From contig NZ_JAYEES010000004.1 in the NCBI RefSeq assembly GCF_034653275.1, forward strand, positions 1,426,001 through 1,490,000: 64,000 bases of DNA, in the 5' to 3' direction. Shown one piece after another: positions 1 to 8,190 of the stretch. The notes under the pieces are model-generated. The model was not told the origin of the DNA. It saw nothing but the letters and a program-made list of their open reading frames with translations, and made no database searches. Positions within the stretch are counted from its first letter, which is position 1. Each line of letters begins with the position of its first letter. This DNA is from Nitrospirillum sp034653275 (GTDB taxonomy: Bacteria > Pseudomonadota > Alphaproteobacteria > Azospirillales > Azospirillaceae). The translations under genes and the position numbers were made by a program.

Positions 1-253
1 CGTCGTGGCCCACTGCTGCGTTAAGGTATCGGCGGCCGGCCTCCTCGCTGTCCTGGACGCCGAAACGGGCCTGCAGCGGGTGGTTGGGGATCCACAGCAC
101 GCCGCCGGACATGGCCGTGGAACCGCCGATCTTGTCGGTCTTCTCCAGGATCAGCGGCCGCTTGCCGATGGACTTCAGGTATAGGCCGGCGGCCATGGAG
201 CCGCCGCCGGAGCCGACGATCACGAAGTCGGCCGTTTCGTCCCATTGGCTCAT
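1..253 (-). CDS. FAD-dependent dehydrogenase, KstD/fumarate-reductase flavoprotein family (partial)
   Basis: Only the N-terminal 84 codons lie in the window; the gene runs off the left edge. The visible part opens with a dinucleotide-binding fold: a GSGGGS turn at residues 14-19, an acidic residue (Glu37) at the end of the second strand, and a GGSTAMSGG motif at 43-51. Both motifs are typical of 3-ketosteroid delta1-dehydrogenases and related fumarate-reductase-like flavoproteins. The ATG shares its A with the TGA of the upstream Rieske gene (TGATG), so the two are probably translationally coupled. Family assignment is good; the steroid substrate is inference because the catalytic half is missing. 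Confidence 0.8.
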   Translation of the reverse strand, partial: MSQWDETADFVIVGSGGGSMAAGLYLKSIGKRPLILEKTDKIGGSTAMSGGVLWIPNHPLQARFGVQDSEEAGRRYLNAAVGHD

Positions 254-1587
254 CAGTTCTTGTCCCATAGGTAATGATGCAGGGTTTCGTGAAAGTTGCT
301 GATGGCCCGTTCCTGCACCGGGCTGGTCCGGGCGCCCTTGAAGGCCTTGGACTTCATGCCCTTCTGCACCTCGCCCATGTTCTGGAAGTCCTGTTCCAGG
401 ATCAGGCCCCAGTCGACCTTGGCCCAGTCGGCGCCATGCTCCACGCCCACGTCCGGATTGGCGCCTTCGGCGAAGCGTTCGATGACGTTGATCTCGAAGA
501 TGCAGCTGTCGGGGTCATCGCCATTGGGGCGCGCCCGATAGAACAGCACGTTGGTCGGCTGCTGCAGGAAGACCAGGTTGGGGAAGATATGCCAATCCGT
601 GCCGGCGGCCATCAGCGTCTCCACCGGCACCTCCGGGAAGGGCCGTTTGTTCTTGGCCGCCTCCTCCCGGTGGAACTGGGCGAAGGCGCCGTAGATGGTG
701 TAGGGGTCCGCGTCTTCCGGCAGTTCCACCAGACGCGCGGCGGCGGCCAGCATCTCCTTGGTCGTGGTGGCCTGCAACGTGTCCCAGATTTCCTTGTTGA
801 ACAGGTACAGGCCCCGGCGCATGTCGCCCTTCACCTCGCCCAGGCGGGGACTGGGCAGGCCGTACAGGCGGTTGGGGGCGTAGCCGAACATGCCGTGCTT
901 GCCCTTGGCGGCGCTGTAGGTCATGTCGTCCAGATAGGCCAGCAGCTGGCGGTGGGTCGTCTGGACGTGATAGCCCTCGTTGAAGGCCTCCAGCGCCACC
1001 TTCCAGTTGCAGGGCATGACGACGCTCTTGCGCCAGACATAGCGCATCTTGTCGAACTCGAAGGGATCGAGGATGGCCTTGGCGGGTTCCAGGAACTCCT
1101 CCAGGGGCTCGCACTCAGGGTCCATATTGATGAACACCCAGCCGCCCCAGGTGCCGACCTTCACCGCCACCAGTGAGATATCCGCATCCTGCAGACTGTC
1201 GCCCCAGTCCTGGCGATCAACGATGTCCGCGGGCTTGCCGTCCAGCGACCATTTCCAGCCATGGTACTTGCAGTGCAGGCGGGCGGTGTGGCCGCAGCCC
1301 GCCGTCAGGCGGCGGCCCCGGTGGGGGCAGACGTTGTAATAGGCGGCGAGGACGCCCGACTTCTGCCGGACGATGGTGATGGATTCGTCGGCGATATCAT
1401 AGGTGTAGTAGTCGCCGGGCTGCGCGATCTCTTCCTCGCGGCAGGCCATCTGCCAGACGCGCGGCCACAGCCGTTCCTTCTCCAGCCGCACGTATTCCGG
1501 CGCGATGTAGCTGGCCGCCGGCACGAAGTCCGCCCGGACCTCGGGCCGTTCCGTCTCGTGTTTCAAAGCGCTGGCCGTATCGGTCAT
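253..1587 (-). CDS. Rieske [2Fe-2S] aromatic-ring-hydroxylating oxygenase, alpha subunit
   Basis: A 444-residue terminal oxygenase subunit. The Rieske ligands are visible as C87-x-H89 and C106-x2-H109. The mononuclear iron site follows in the second domain as a Gly-Tyr-His (H207) and H212 pair within an E-G-Y-H-x4-H stretch. Length and domain order fit the ring-hydroxylating oxygenase alpha family (Rieske, then SRPBCC domain). I chose the ATG at 1587 because a GGGAGGT ribosome site precedes it; a reading frame continues upstream but matches no family. It sits between an ACAD and a KstD-like flavoprotein, which suggests ring hydroxylation of a cyclic substrate. No reductase or ferredoxin gene lies beside it, so electron transfer must come from elsewhere. 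Confidence 0.92.
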   Translation of the reverse strand: MTDTASALKHETERPEVRADFVPAASYIAPEYVRLEKERLWPRVWQMACREEEIAQPGDYYTYDIADESITIVRQKSGVLAAYYNVCPHRGRRLTAGCGHTARLHCKYHGWKWSLDGKPADIVDRQDWGDSLQDADISLVAVKVGTWGGWVFINMDPECEPLEEFLEPAKAILDPFEFDKMRYVWRKSVVMPCNWKVALEAFNEGYHVQTTHRQLLAYLDDMTYSAAKGKHGMFGYAPNRLYGLPSPRLGEVKGDMRRGLYLFNKEIWDTLQATTTKEMLAAAARLVELPEDADPYTIYGAFAQFHREEAAKNKRPFPEVPVETLMAAGTDWHIFPNLVFLQQPTNVLFYRARPNGDDPDSCIFEINVIERFAEGANPDVGVEHGADWAKVDWGLILEQDFQNMGEVQKGMKSKAFKGARTSPVQERAISNFHETLHHYLWDKN

Positions 1588-1628
1588 CGCCACCTCCCTG
1601 GTCATCATGTTCTGGGGTCTGTCCGGCT

Positions 1629-2777
1629 TCAGGCCGGCCCTTGCGCGAAGCGGCGGTCGAAAACCGTCTCGGCGATCCGGTTCAGCAGGATCTCGATGGT
1701 GCCGCCGGCGATCATCCAGCCGCGGGTGCGCCGCAAGCAGTATTCGACCAGCCCGTCCTCGCTGTAGCCGGCACCGCCCATGATCTGCATGGCCTCGTTC
1801 GCGCACTCGAAGCCAGCACGGTTGCAGGCGACCTTGGCGATGGCGGTCTCTTCCGCCGAGGGTAGTCCGGCATCGGCGTTGGCGGCGGCGCGGTAGAGCA
1901 ACAGCTGGGCCGCGTCCAGCTTCAGCTTCATTTCCGCGAATTTCCATTGCAGGCCCTGGAACTCACAGAGCAAACGGCCGAACTGCCTGCGGGTTTTCGC
2001 ATGCTCCAGCGCCATGGTGTAGGCGAAGCGGCCCAGCGCCAGGCTGCGAGCGGTGTTGCCGATCCGCTCGACATTGAAGCCGGCGATCTGCTTCTTGAAG
2101 CCGCCCGGCCCCAGCAGGACTTTTTCCTTGGGCACGTAGACGTTATCGAAGAACAGCGGATTCCATTCTTCACCGGACAGGAAGCGCACGGGCTTGCCGA
2201 AGCTGAAGCCCTCCTGCCCGCGCTCGATCAGGACGGAACCGATGTTGCCCGTGCCCGGGCCGTAGCGGACGTAGACCAGGAACACGGTGGCGTGCAGGCC
2301 GTGGGTGGTGAAGATCTTCTGGCCGCTGACACGGAAGCCGTCGCCATCCGGCACCGCCGTGGTGGTCAACTCCGTCACGGCGGAGCCCGCGTCCGGCTCG
2401 GTCATGGCCACGGCGATCAGGCCGTCGCCGGTCAGCAAAGGCTGAAGGTAGTCCTTCTGCTGCTGTTCGCTGGCGAACTGCGCGAAGGTGCGGATGGCGC
2501 CGAAGTTGCCGGCCTGGATGACATCGGCGGAGCGGGGGCACACGGCCGCGATCTGCTCGATGGCGATGACCGCATCCATCAGGGAACCGCCGACGCCACC
2601 TTTTTCCTCCGGCACGGTGATGCCCAGCAGGCCCTGCTCCGCCATCAGGCGGGCGATCTCCCAGGGGTAGTCGTCGCTGTGGGCGCGGGCCAGGGCCCCG
2701 GCCGCCAGGTGGCGGCGCGCGAACGCCGCCACGGAATCGCGAAACATCGACTGTTCATCGGTCAGATTGAAATGCAT
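1629..2777 (-). CDS. Acyl-CoA dehydrogenase
   Basis: A 382-residue FAD-dependent acyl-CoA dehydrogenase with the usual N-terminal helical, central beta and C-terminal helical domains. The mid-domain contains MTEPDAGSA, and the C-terminal domain contains the RRQFG motif and MQIMGGAGY. The loop that carries the catalytic Glu in medium-chain enzymes reads I-A-G-G-T here, so the base must come from another position, as in isovaleryl-CoA-type enzymes. The ATG at 2777 begins a normal family N-terminus (HFNLTDEQ). It is the first gene of a leftward set with the Rieske and KstD-like genes, and diverges from the fused hydratase/dehydrogenase gene at 3066. Confidence 0.92.
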   Translation of the reverse strand: MHFNLTDEQSMFRDSVAAFARRHLAAGALARAHSDDYPWEIARLMAEQGLLGITVPEEKGGVGGSLMDAVIAIEQIAAVCPRSADVIQAGNFGAIRTFAQFASEQQQKDYLQPLLTGDGLIAVAMTEPDAGSAVTELTTTAVPDGDGFRVSGQKIFTTHGLHATVFLVYVRYGPGTGNIGSVLIERGQEGFSFGKPVRFLSGEEWNPLFFDNVYVPKEKVLLGPGGFKKQIAGFNVERIGNTARSLALGRFAYTMALEHAKTRRQFGRLLCEFQGLQWKFAEMKLKLDAAQLLLYRAAANADAGLPSAEETAIAKVACNRAGFECANEAMQIMGGAGYSEDGLVEYCLRRTRGWMIAGGTIEILLNRIAETVFDRRFAQGPA

Positions 2778-3065
2778 TGCCCTATCCCGCTGCCCCCAAT
2801 CGCGCGGCGATTGCCTGGGGGTGCCTGCCGTTATTGATGTCAGGGGACAGGGGTAATCGACTTTCCCGGGGGCGGCGACGAACGCCGGTGGATCGGAGCA
2901 AGTGTACGTATCCGCGATGACTCCCACCCCGCCGGGCCCCTTTCTTGACAGCCAAGGGCCTGCAACCGCTGGTGAAGGATGCGCCGACCCCGCTGTCCGA
3001 CACCGCCCGGGTGTCCCCAGGGGCCGGCCCTTCCTCTTCACAAGCGGTGACACGGGGCCTAGGCC
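2778..3065. promoter_or_regulatory. Divergent intergenic promoter region
   Basis: A 288-bp gap between two divergent catabolic operons. A TTGACA hexamer at 2945-2950 could be a -35 box for the rightward operon, but no good -10 follows at 17 bp. A TACGTA palindrome lies at 2906-2911. No clear regulator site was identified. The assignment as a promoter region rests on the divergent gene layout. Confidence 0.45.
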
Positions 3066-5168
3066 ATGACACGCATCAACGAAGCGATCTCAATCCGCGT
3101 CGACGGGGACATCGGCGTCATCCTGGCGAACCATCCCCCCGTGAACGCCCTCAGCCATATCGTGCGCGACGGCCTGGTCCAGGCGGTGGGCACCCTGTCC
3201 GCCGATCCCGCCGTGAAAGCCATCGTGCTGGCGTGCGAAGGCCGCACGTTCTTCGCTGGCGCGGACATCACGGAATTCGGCAAGCCCAAACGGGAGCCGA
3301 CTTTGCAGCAGACCATCCAGGTCCTGGAAGCCGCGCCCAAGCCTATCGTCGCCGCCATCCACGGCACCGCGCTGGGCGGCGGGTTCGAGGTGGCGCTGGG
3401 CTGCCATTTCCGGGTTATGGTGCCATCCGCCAAGGTCGGGCTGCCGGAAATCACCCTGGGACTGTTCGCCGGCGCGGGCGGAACCCAGCGACTGCCACGC
3501 CTGGTTGGTCCCGAAAAGGCGTTGGAATATGTGCTTTCCGGCAAGCCCATCAGCGCGACGGACGCGGTGGCGTCGGGCATCGTCGATGCCGTCATCGATG
3601 ATGAGGTGCTGGCGGCCGGCATGCGGCATGCCCGCACCATCATCGACCAGAACCAGCCCGCCATACCCGTCCGTGACCGCACGGCGAAGCTGGCGGCCGC
3701 CCAGGCGAACCCCGCCGCCTTCGACGCTCAGGCCAAGACCGTGATGCCCAAGACTTTCGGGCCGCTGGCCGCCGAAGCCAACGTCGCCTCGATCCGCCGA
3801 TCCTTCACCCTGCCGCTTGATGAAGCCCTGGCGGAGGATGCGAAGGCCAACGCGGAACTGATGGCCGGCCCGCAGTCCCGCGCCCTGCGCCACCTGTTCT
3901 TCGCCGAGCGTCAGGCGGCGAAGCTGCCCAACCTGCCGGCGGACACCCAGGCGCGTGAAATATCGCGGGTGGCCGTGATCGGTGCCGGCACCATGGGTGG
4001 AGGTATCGCCATGAGCTTCGCCGCCGCCGGCCTGCCCGTGGTCCTGATCGACGCCACGCGGGACGCCCTGGACCGGGGGTTAGAGCGCATTCGCACGAAC
4101 TACGCCAGTTCCGTGAAGCGCGGCTCGCTCAGCGAGGCGCGCAGGAATGAGCAGTTGGCCCTGATCCAGGGCACGACCGACCGAAAGGCCGCGGCCGAGG
4201 TCGACCTGGTGGTCGAGGCCGTGTTCGAGAACATGGACGTGAAGGTGGAAATCTTCCGCGACTTGGGCGCCATCACCCGGCCAGGCACCATCCTGTCCTC
4301 CAACACCTCCGCCCTGGACGTGGACGCGATCGCGGCATCCAGCGGCAGGGCGCAAGATTTCGTCGGCCTGCATTTCTTCGCCCCGGCCAACGTCATGAAG
4401 CTGCTGGAGGTGGTCAAGGCCGCCGCCAGCAGCCCGGAAGCCATCGCAACCGCCATGGCGGTGGGACGCCGCATCGGCAAGGTGCCGGTGCTGTCCGGCA
4501 ACTGCGACGGCTTCATCGGCAACCGCATCCTGGCCAAGCGCTCCGCGGCGGTGGAACGCCTGCTGCAGCAGGGCGCCCTGCCCCAGGACATCGACCGGGC
4601 CATGCGCGGCTTCGGTTTCCCCATGGGCCCGCTGGAGATCAACGACATGTCCGGCCTGGACGTGGGCTGGTCGATCCGCAAGCGACGCGGCACGCCGTTT
4701 CCCATCGCCGACGCGATCTGTGAGCGGGGCTGGTTCGGCCAGAAGACCGGCCGCGGCTATTATCTGTATGAGGCCGGCAACCGTACGCCGCAGCCCAACC
4801 CGGAGGTGGAGGCGCTGATCCTGGACACATCGGCCCGCCTGGGCATCCAGCGCCGTCCGCTGACGGATGAGGAGATCGTGGAGCGCGCGCTCTACCCCTT
4901 GATCAACGAAAGCGCCCGGGTGGTGGCGGAAGGGATCGCGCTGCGCCCGTCGGACGTCGATGTCACCTACGCCAATGGCTATGGCTGGCCCCGCTGGCGC
5001 GGCGGGCCGCTGTTCTTCGCGGATCTGGTGGGCCTGCCCACAGTGGTGGAGAGGTTGACGGCCTTCCGTGCCGACACCGACGACCCGTCGCTGGAACCCG
5101 CCCCGCTGCTGCGCGACCTGGCGGCGGCAGGATCGACCTTCGCCGAGTGGCAGAAAGCCCACGCCTGA
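3066..5168 (+). CDS. Bifunctional enoyl-CoA hydratase / 3-hydroxyacyl-CoA dehydrogenase (FadB/FadJ/peroxisomal MFE type)
   Basis: A 700-residue fusion that hydrates enoyl-CoA and oxidises the 3-hydroxyacyl-CoA to the 3-keto form. The N-terminal crotonase domain (about 1-200) shows FFAGADI and the oxyanion-hole region GTALGGGFE. The NAD-binding domain begins at about residue 305 with GAGTMGGGIA. The dehydrogenase signature follows: SNTSALDV, then HFFAPANVMKLLEVV and FIGNRI. C-terminal helical domains complete the family architecture at the usual length. It is the first gene of a rightward operon with a second crotonase and a carnitine-dehydrogenase-like enzyme. The ribosome site before the ATG is weak. 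Confidence 0.94.
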   Translation: MTRINEAISIRVDGDIGVILANHPPVNALSHIVRDGLVQAVGTLSADPAVKAIVLACEGRTFFAGADITEFGKPKREPTLQQTIQVLEAAPKPIVAAIHGTALGGGFEVALGCHFRVMVPSAKVGLPEITLGLFAGAGGTQRLPRLVGPEKALEYVLSGKPISATDAVASGIVDAVIDDEVLAAGMRHARTIIDQNQPAIPVRDRTAKLAAAQANPAAFDAQAKTVMPKTFGPLAAEANVASIRRSFTLPLDEALAEDAKANAELMAGPQSRALRHLFFAERQAAKLPNLPADTQAREISRVAVIGAGTMGGGIAMSFAAAGLPVVLIDATRDALDRGLERIRTNYASSVKRGSLSEARRNEQLALIQGTTDRKAAAEVDLVVEAVFENMDVKVEIFRDLGAITRPGTILSSNTSALDVDAIAASSGRAQDFVGLHFFAPANVMKLLEVVKAAASSPEAIATAMAVGRRIGKVPVLSGNCDGFIGNRILAKRSAAVERLLQQGALPQDIDRAMRGFGFPMGPLEINDMSGLDVGWSIRKRRGTPFPIADAICERGWFGQKTGRGYYLYEAGNRTPQPNPEVEALILDTSARLGIQRRPLTDEEIVERALYPLINESARVVAEGIALRPSDVDVTYANGYGWPRWRGGPLFFADLVGLPTVVERLTAFRADTDDPSLEPAPLLRDLAAAGSTFAEWQKAHA

Positions 5169-5215
5169 AAGACCGGCGCCGCCCAACCAGGATGGCGCCC
5201 TTTGGAGAATGAGAG

Positions 5216-6025
5216 ATGGTTGACTACAGCAAGTACGAATTCCTGAAGGTCGAGGTCGACGGCAACGGCGTCGCCACCGTCACCATGAACGATCCTGAAA
5301 AGCTGAACGCCGTCGGGCCGGAGAACCACAAGGAATTGGAATACATCTGGGTGGACCTGGCCCAGGATGAAAGCATCAAGGCCATCGTCCTGACCGGAGC
5401 CGGGCGCGCCTTCTCCGCCGGCGGTGACGTCAAGAAGATGGCCGCCCGCGCCGGCACCGAATTCGGGCTCAAGTACGCCCTGCGGGTGCCGCAGAACACG
5501 TTGCGCATCTTCGAGCACATGCTGCTGACGCCCCAGCCGGTGATCGCGGCGGTCAACGGTGACGCCATCGGCCTGGGCCTGACCCTGGCCCTGTTCTGCG
5601 ATATGAGCTTGGTGGCCGACGACGCCCGCCTGGGCGACACGCACGTCAAGGTCGGGCTGGTCGCCGGCGACGGCGGTGCGGTGGTGTGGCCTTTGCTGGT
5701 CGGACCGCAGCGCGCCAAGGAATTCCTCATGCGCGGTAAGGTGCTGAAGGGTGCCGAGGCTGCCGCCTTGGGCTTGATCAACTATGCCCATCCCCGCGAG
5801 GCAGTGCTGGAAGAGGCCCATAAGGTGGCGACGGAGATCGCGGCCAACCCCGTCTGGGCCGTCCGCTGGTCCAAGGCGGCGGTGAACAAGCAGCTGAAGG
5901 CCCAGTTGAACCAGATCCTGGAACTGTCCATCGCCTATGAATCCCTGACCATGCTGACGCATGATTACAAGGAGGCGGCGACGGCCTTCGCCGAAAAGCG
6001 CAAGCCGACGTTCGAAGGATACTGA
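5216..6025 (+). CDS. Enoyl-CoA hydratase/isomerase (crotonase family)
   Basis: A 269-residue crotonase. The CoA/oxyanion motifs are visible as AFSAGGDVKK and the NGDAIGLGLTLAL segment. The second motif departs from the common GGGxEL form, so hydratase, isomerase or C-C lyase activity cannot be separated. A GGAG site lies close upstream of the ATG. It lies 47 bp after the fused hydratase/dehydrogenase and 3 bp before the next dehydrogenase, so co-transcription is very likely. Confidence 0.9.
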   Translation: MVDYSKYEFLKVEVDGNGVATVTMNDPEKLNAVGPENHKELEYIWVDLAQDESIKAIVLTGAGRAFSAGGDVKKMAARAGTEFGLKYALRVPQNTLRIFEHMLLTPQPVIAAVNGDAIGLGLTLALFCDMSLVADDARLGDTHVKVGLVAGDGGAVVWPLLVGPQRAKEFLMRGKVLKGAEAAALGLINYAHPREAVLEEAHKVATEIAANPVWAVRWSKAAVNKQLKAQLNQILELSIAYESLTMLTHDYKEAATAFAEKRKPTFEGY

Positions 6026-6028
6026 GCC

Positions 6029-6973
6029 ATGGCCGCCTCCTATCGCGGCGCCGACGCCATCACCACGGTGGCGGTGGTCGGCGCCGGCCTGATCGGGGCG
6101 GGCTGGGTGGCGGCCTATCTGGCCCGGGGGTTCAAGGTCGCCGTGGCCGACCTATCCTCAGACGCCCCGGCCAAGGTCCGCGCCCATGTCGCCGCCGCCT
6201 GGCCAGCCCTCTGTCAACGGGGCCTGGCCGCCGGCGCCGACCCCTCCGCCATCACGTTCCACAGGGACTTGGCGGAGGCGCTGGATGGCGTCGACTTCAT
6301 CCAGGAGAGCGCGCCGGAGCGGCCGGACGTGAAGGACGCGTTGTACGCGGAACTGGGGCGGTTGGCGCCGCCCGACGTCATCATCGCCAGCAGCACGTCG
6401 GGCATGCCCATCAGCCGGCTGCAGCGGCCCTGCCGACACCCGGAGCGCTGCGTCCTGGGCCATCCCTTCAACCCCGTCCACCTCATGCCTTTGGTGGAAG
6501 TGGGTGGCGGCGACCAGACCGACCCGGCGGCGATAGAAATGGCGACCGCGCTTTACACCTCCATGCGCAAGCAGCCGGTGCAGGTCCGGCGCGAGATCGT
6601 GGGGCATATCGCCAATCGCCTGACCAGCGCCATGTTCCGTGAGGCGGTGGCCCTGGTGGCGGAGGGGTACGCCACGGTGGAGGATGTCGACCGCGCCATC
6701 CGCTTCGGCCCCGCCCTGAAATGGGCCATCCAAGGCCAGTTCACCACCTTCCACACCGGCGGCGGCGAGGGCGGGCTGCGCAACTTCCTGCGGCACTTCG
6801 CCCCCGGCATCCGCCAGCGCTGGGAAACCATGACCGTTCCCGACCTGGCCGACCCGTCCGTGCAGGAGCGGCTGGTGACACAGGTGGAGGCCGCCCATCC
6901 AGGCCAGAGCGTGGCGGACATCGCCCGCCACCAGGACGACCGCCTGCTGGAGCTGCTGGCCATCCTGGACTGA
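6029..6973 (+). CDS. 3-hydroxyacyl-CoA dehydrogenase family protein, L-carnitine dehydrogenase-like
   Basis: A 314-residue NAD-dependent dehydrogenase. It has an N-terminal Rossmann motif GAGLIGAGW, then the QESAPER segment, SSTSG, the HPFNP motif and a C-terminal helical domain. The order and wording of these motifs match the carnitine 3-dehydrogenase branch better than ordinary HbdA/PaaH enzymes. The usual partners of carnitine catabolism (BKACE enzyme, thioesterase) are not adjacent. Its place behind a beta-oxidation fusion suggests a branched or hydroxylated acyl substrate instead. Substrate is therefore uncertain. Confidence 0.85.
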   Translation: MAASYRGADAITTVAVVGAGLIGAGWVAAYLARGFKVAVADLSSDAPAKVRAHVAAAWPALCQRGLAAGADPSAITFHRDLAEALDGVDFIQESAPERPDVKDALYAELGRLAPPDVIIASSTSGMPISRLQRPCRHPERCVLGHPFNPVHLMPLVEVGGGDQTDPAAIEMATALYTSMRKQPVQVRREIVGHIANRLTSAMFREAVALVAEGYATVEDVDRAIRFGPALKWAIQGQFTTFHTGGGEGGLRNFLRHFAPGIRQRWETMTVPDLADPSVQERLVTQVEAAHPGQSVADIARHQDDRLLELLAILD

Positions 6974-7000
6974 ACCGGGACCGCTTGGCACATGGGGGGC

Positions 7001-7029
7001 AAGGGCGGGCCCTGGCGATACCCGCCCTT
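7001..7029. terminator. Probable bidirectional terminator hairpin
   Basis: A perfect 9-bp inverted repeat (AAGGGCGGG at 7001-7009, CCCGCCCTT at 7021-7029) with an 11-nt loop. It sits in the 75-bp gap between convergent genes. The following CCTTC is a poor U-tract, so it may be only partly intrinsic. Confidence 0.55.
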
Positions 7030-7048
7030 CCTTCATCCACCCGCCATC

Positions 7049-8182
7049 TCAGGCGATGGCCGGCAAGCCACCCGCCTCGGCGATGACGTCCAGGTGATGG
7101 TCCGCGTCCCCCAGCCAAGCGTCGATGGCCGTCAGCCGCTTGAAGGCGTGGCCGATCTTGTACTCCAGCGTCAGGCCGATGGCGCCGTGCAGTTGCACCG
7201 CCTGCTGGCCGACGAAGCGGGCCGCCTGCCCGACCTTGGCCTTGGCGGCAGCGATGTTCAGCCGCCGTTCCTCATCCGGCATGTCAAGGGCAAGCGCCGC
7301 CAAGATGGCCATGCTGCGGGCCAATTCCACCTGCATCATCATGTCAACGGCCCGGTGCTGCAACGCCTGGAAGCTGCCGATGGCCACACCGAACTGGCTG
7401 CGGGTTTTCAGGTAATCCACTGTGATGTTCAATGTATCGGCCATGATGCCCACCGCCTCGGCCACCAAAGCCGCCGTCGCCTCCTCGAACAAGCGCGTGA
7501 GGATGGGCGCCCCCCCGCCCAAACCGCCCAGCACCGCATTGGCCGGCACGGCCACCCCGTGCAACCGCACATCCGCCACGCGAATGCCGTCGTATCCCGG
7601 GTGGCCCACGATGGTGACGCCATCGGCTTGGGGATCGACGAGGAAAAGTGTGACGCCGGCCGGCGTGGCTGCGCTCACGATCAGTTCGTCGGCGCTGTCG
7701 CCGGCGATCACCGCCGTCTTGACGCCAGTCAGGCGCCAGCCGTCACCGTCCGCCATGGCCGTCGTGCGCAGTTGGTCCACCGTGTGGCGCAATCCGTCGG
7801 GTTCGGCGTGGGCCAAGGCCATCAGGTATTGCCCGGCGATGATGCCTTCCAAGCGGGCACCCTTCTGCGCCGGGCTGCCGGCCAGGCGCAGCGCGCCGCC
7901 GGCCAGCAGGATGGCGCCGAAATAGGGCTCCACCATCAGCCCCTTACCCAGGGCCTCCATCACCAGCAGGGTTTCCACGCCGCCGCCGCCGAAGCCGCCA
8001 TCCTGCTCCGCGAAGGGCAGGCCCAGGACGCCCAGCTCGGCCAGCTGGTCCCAGACCGCCTTGCTGTAGCCCCGGCCCTCGGCCATCTTCTTCGGCCGCT
8101 CGTGGAAGTCGTAGCGGTCGGCCACGAAGCGGCCCAGGGTTTCGGACAACAGGCGCTGTTCGTCGGTGAGATCGAAGTCCAT
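7049..8182 (-). CDS. Acyl-CoA dehydrogenase, small-partner type of a heteromeric pair
   Basis: A 377-residue ACAD of the shorter, divergent class that usually pairs with a larger ACAD encoded next door. The C-terminal domain carries RSQFGVAIGSFQALQHR and an LHGAIGLT segment. The ATG at 8182 is chosen over an overlapping upstream GTG at 8194 because a GAGG site precedes it and the protein then begins MDFDLTDEQ. It starts 8 bp after the larger ACAD ends. In steroid-degrading bacteria such adjacent pairs form alpha2beta2 ACADs; that role is inferred here. Confidence 0.9.
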   Translation of the reverse strand: MDFDLTDEQRLLSETLGRFVADRYDFHERPKKMAEGRGYSKAVWDQLAELGVLGLPFAEQDGGFGGGGVETLLVMEALGKGLMVEPYFGAILLAGGALRLAGSPAQKGARLEGIIAGQYLMALAHAEPDGLRHTVDQLRTTAMADGDGWRLTGVKTAVIAGDSADELIVSAATPAGVTLFLVDPQADGVTIVGHPGYDGIRVADVRLHGVAVPANAVLGGLGGGAPILTRLFEEATAALVAEAVGIMADTLNITVDYLKTRSQFGVAIGSFQALQHRAVDMMMQVELARSMAILAALALDMPDEERRLNIAAAKAKVGQAARFVGQQAVQLHGAIGLTLEYKIGHAFKRLTAIDAWLGDADHHLDVIAEAGGLPAIA

Positions 8183-8190
8183 GGCAGTCC

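Noticed and set aside
6029..6973. Naming the dehydrogenase as a dedicated carnitine dehydrogenase
   Set aside because: The motifs fit that branch, but no other carnitine catabolism genes are adjacent, so only a likeness is claimed.
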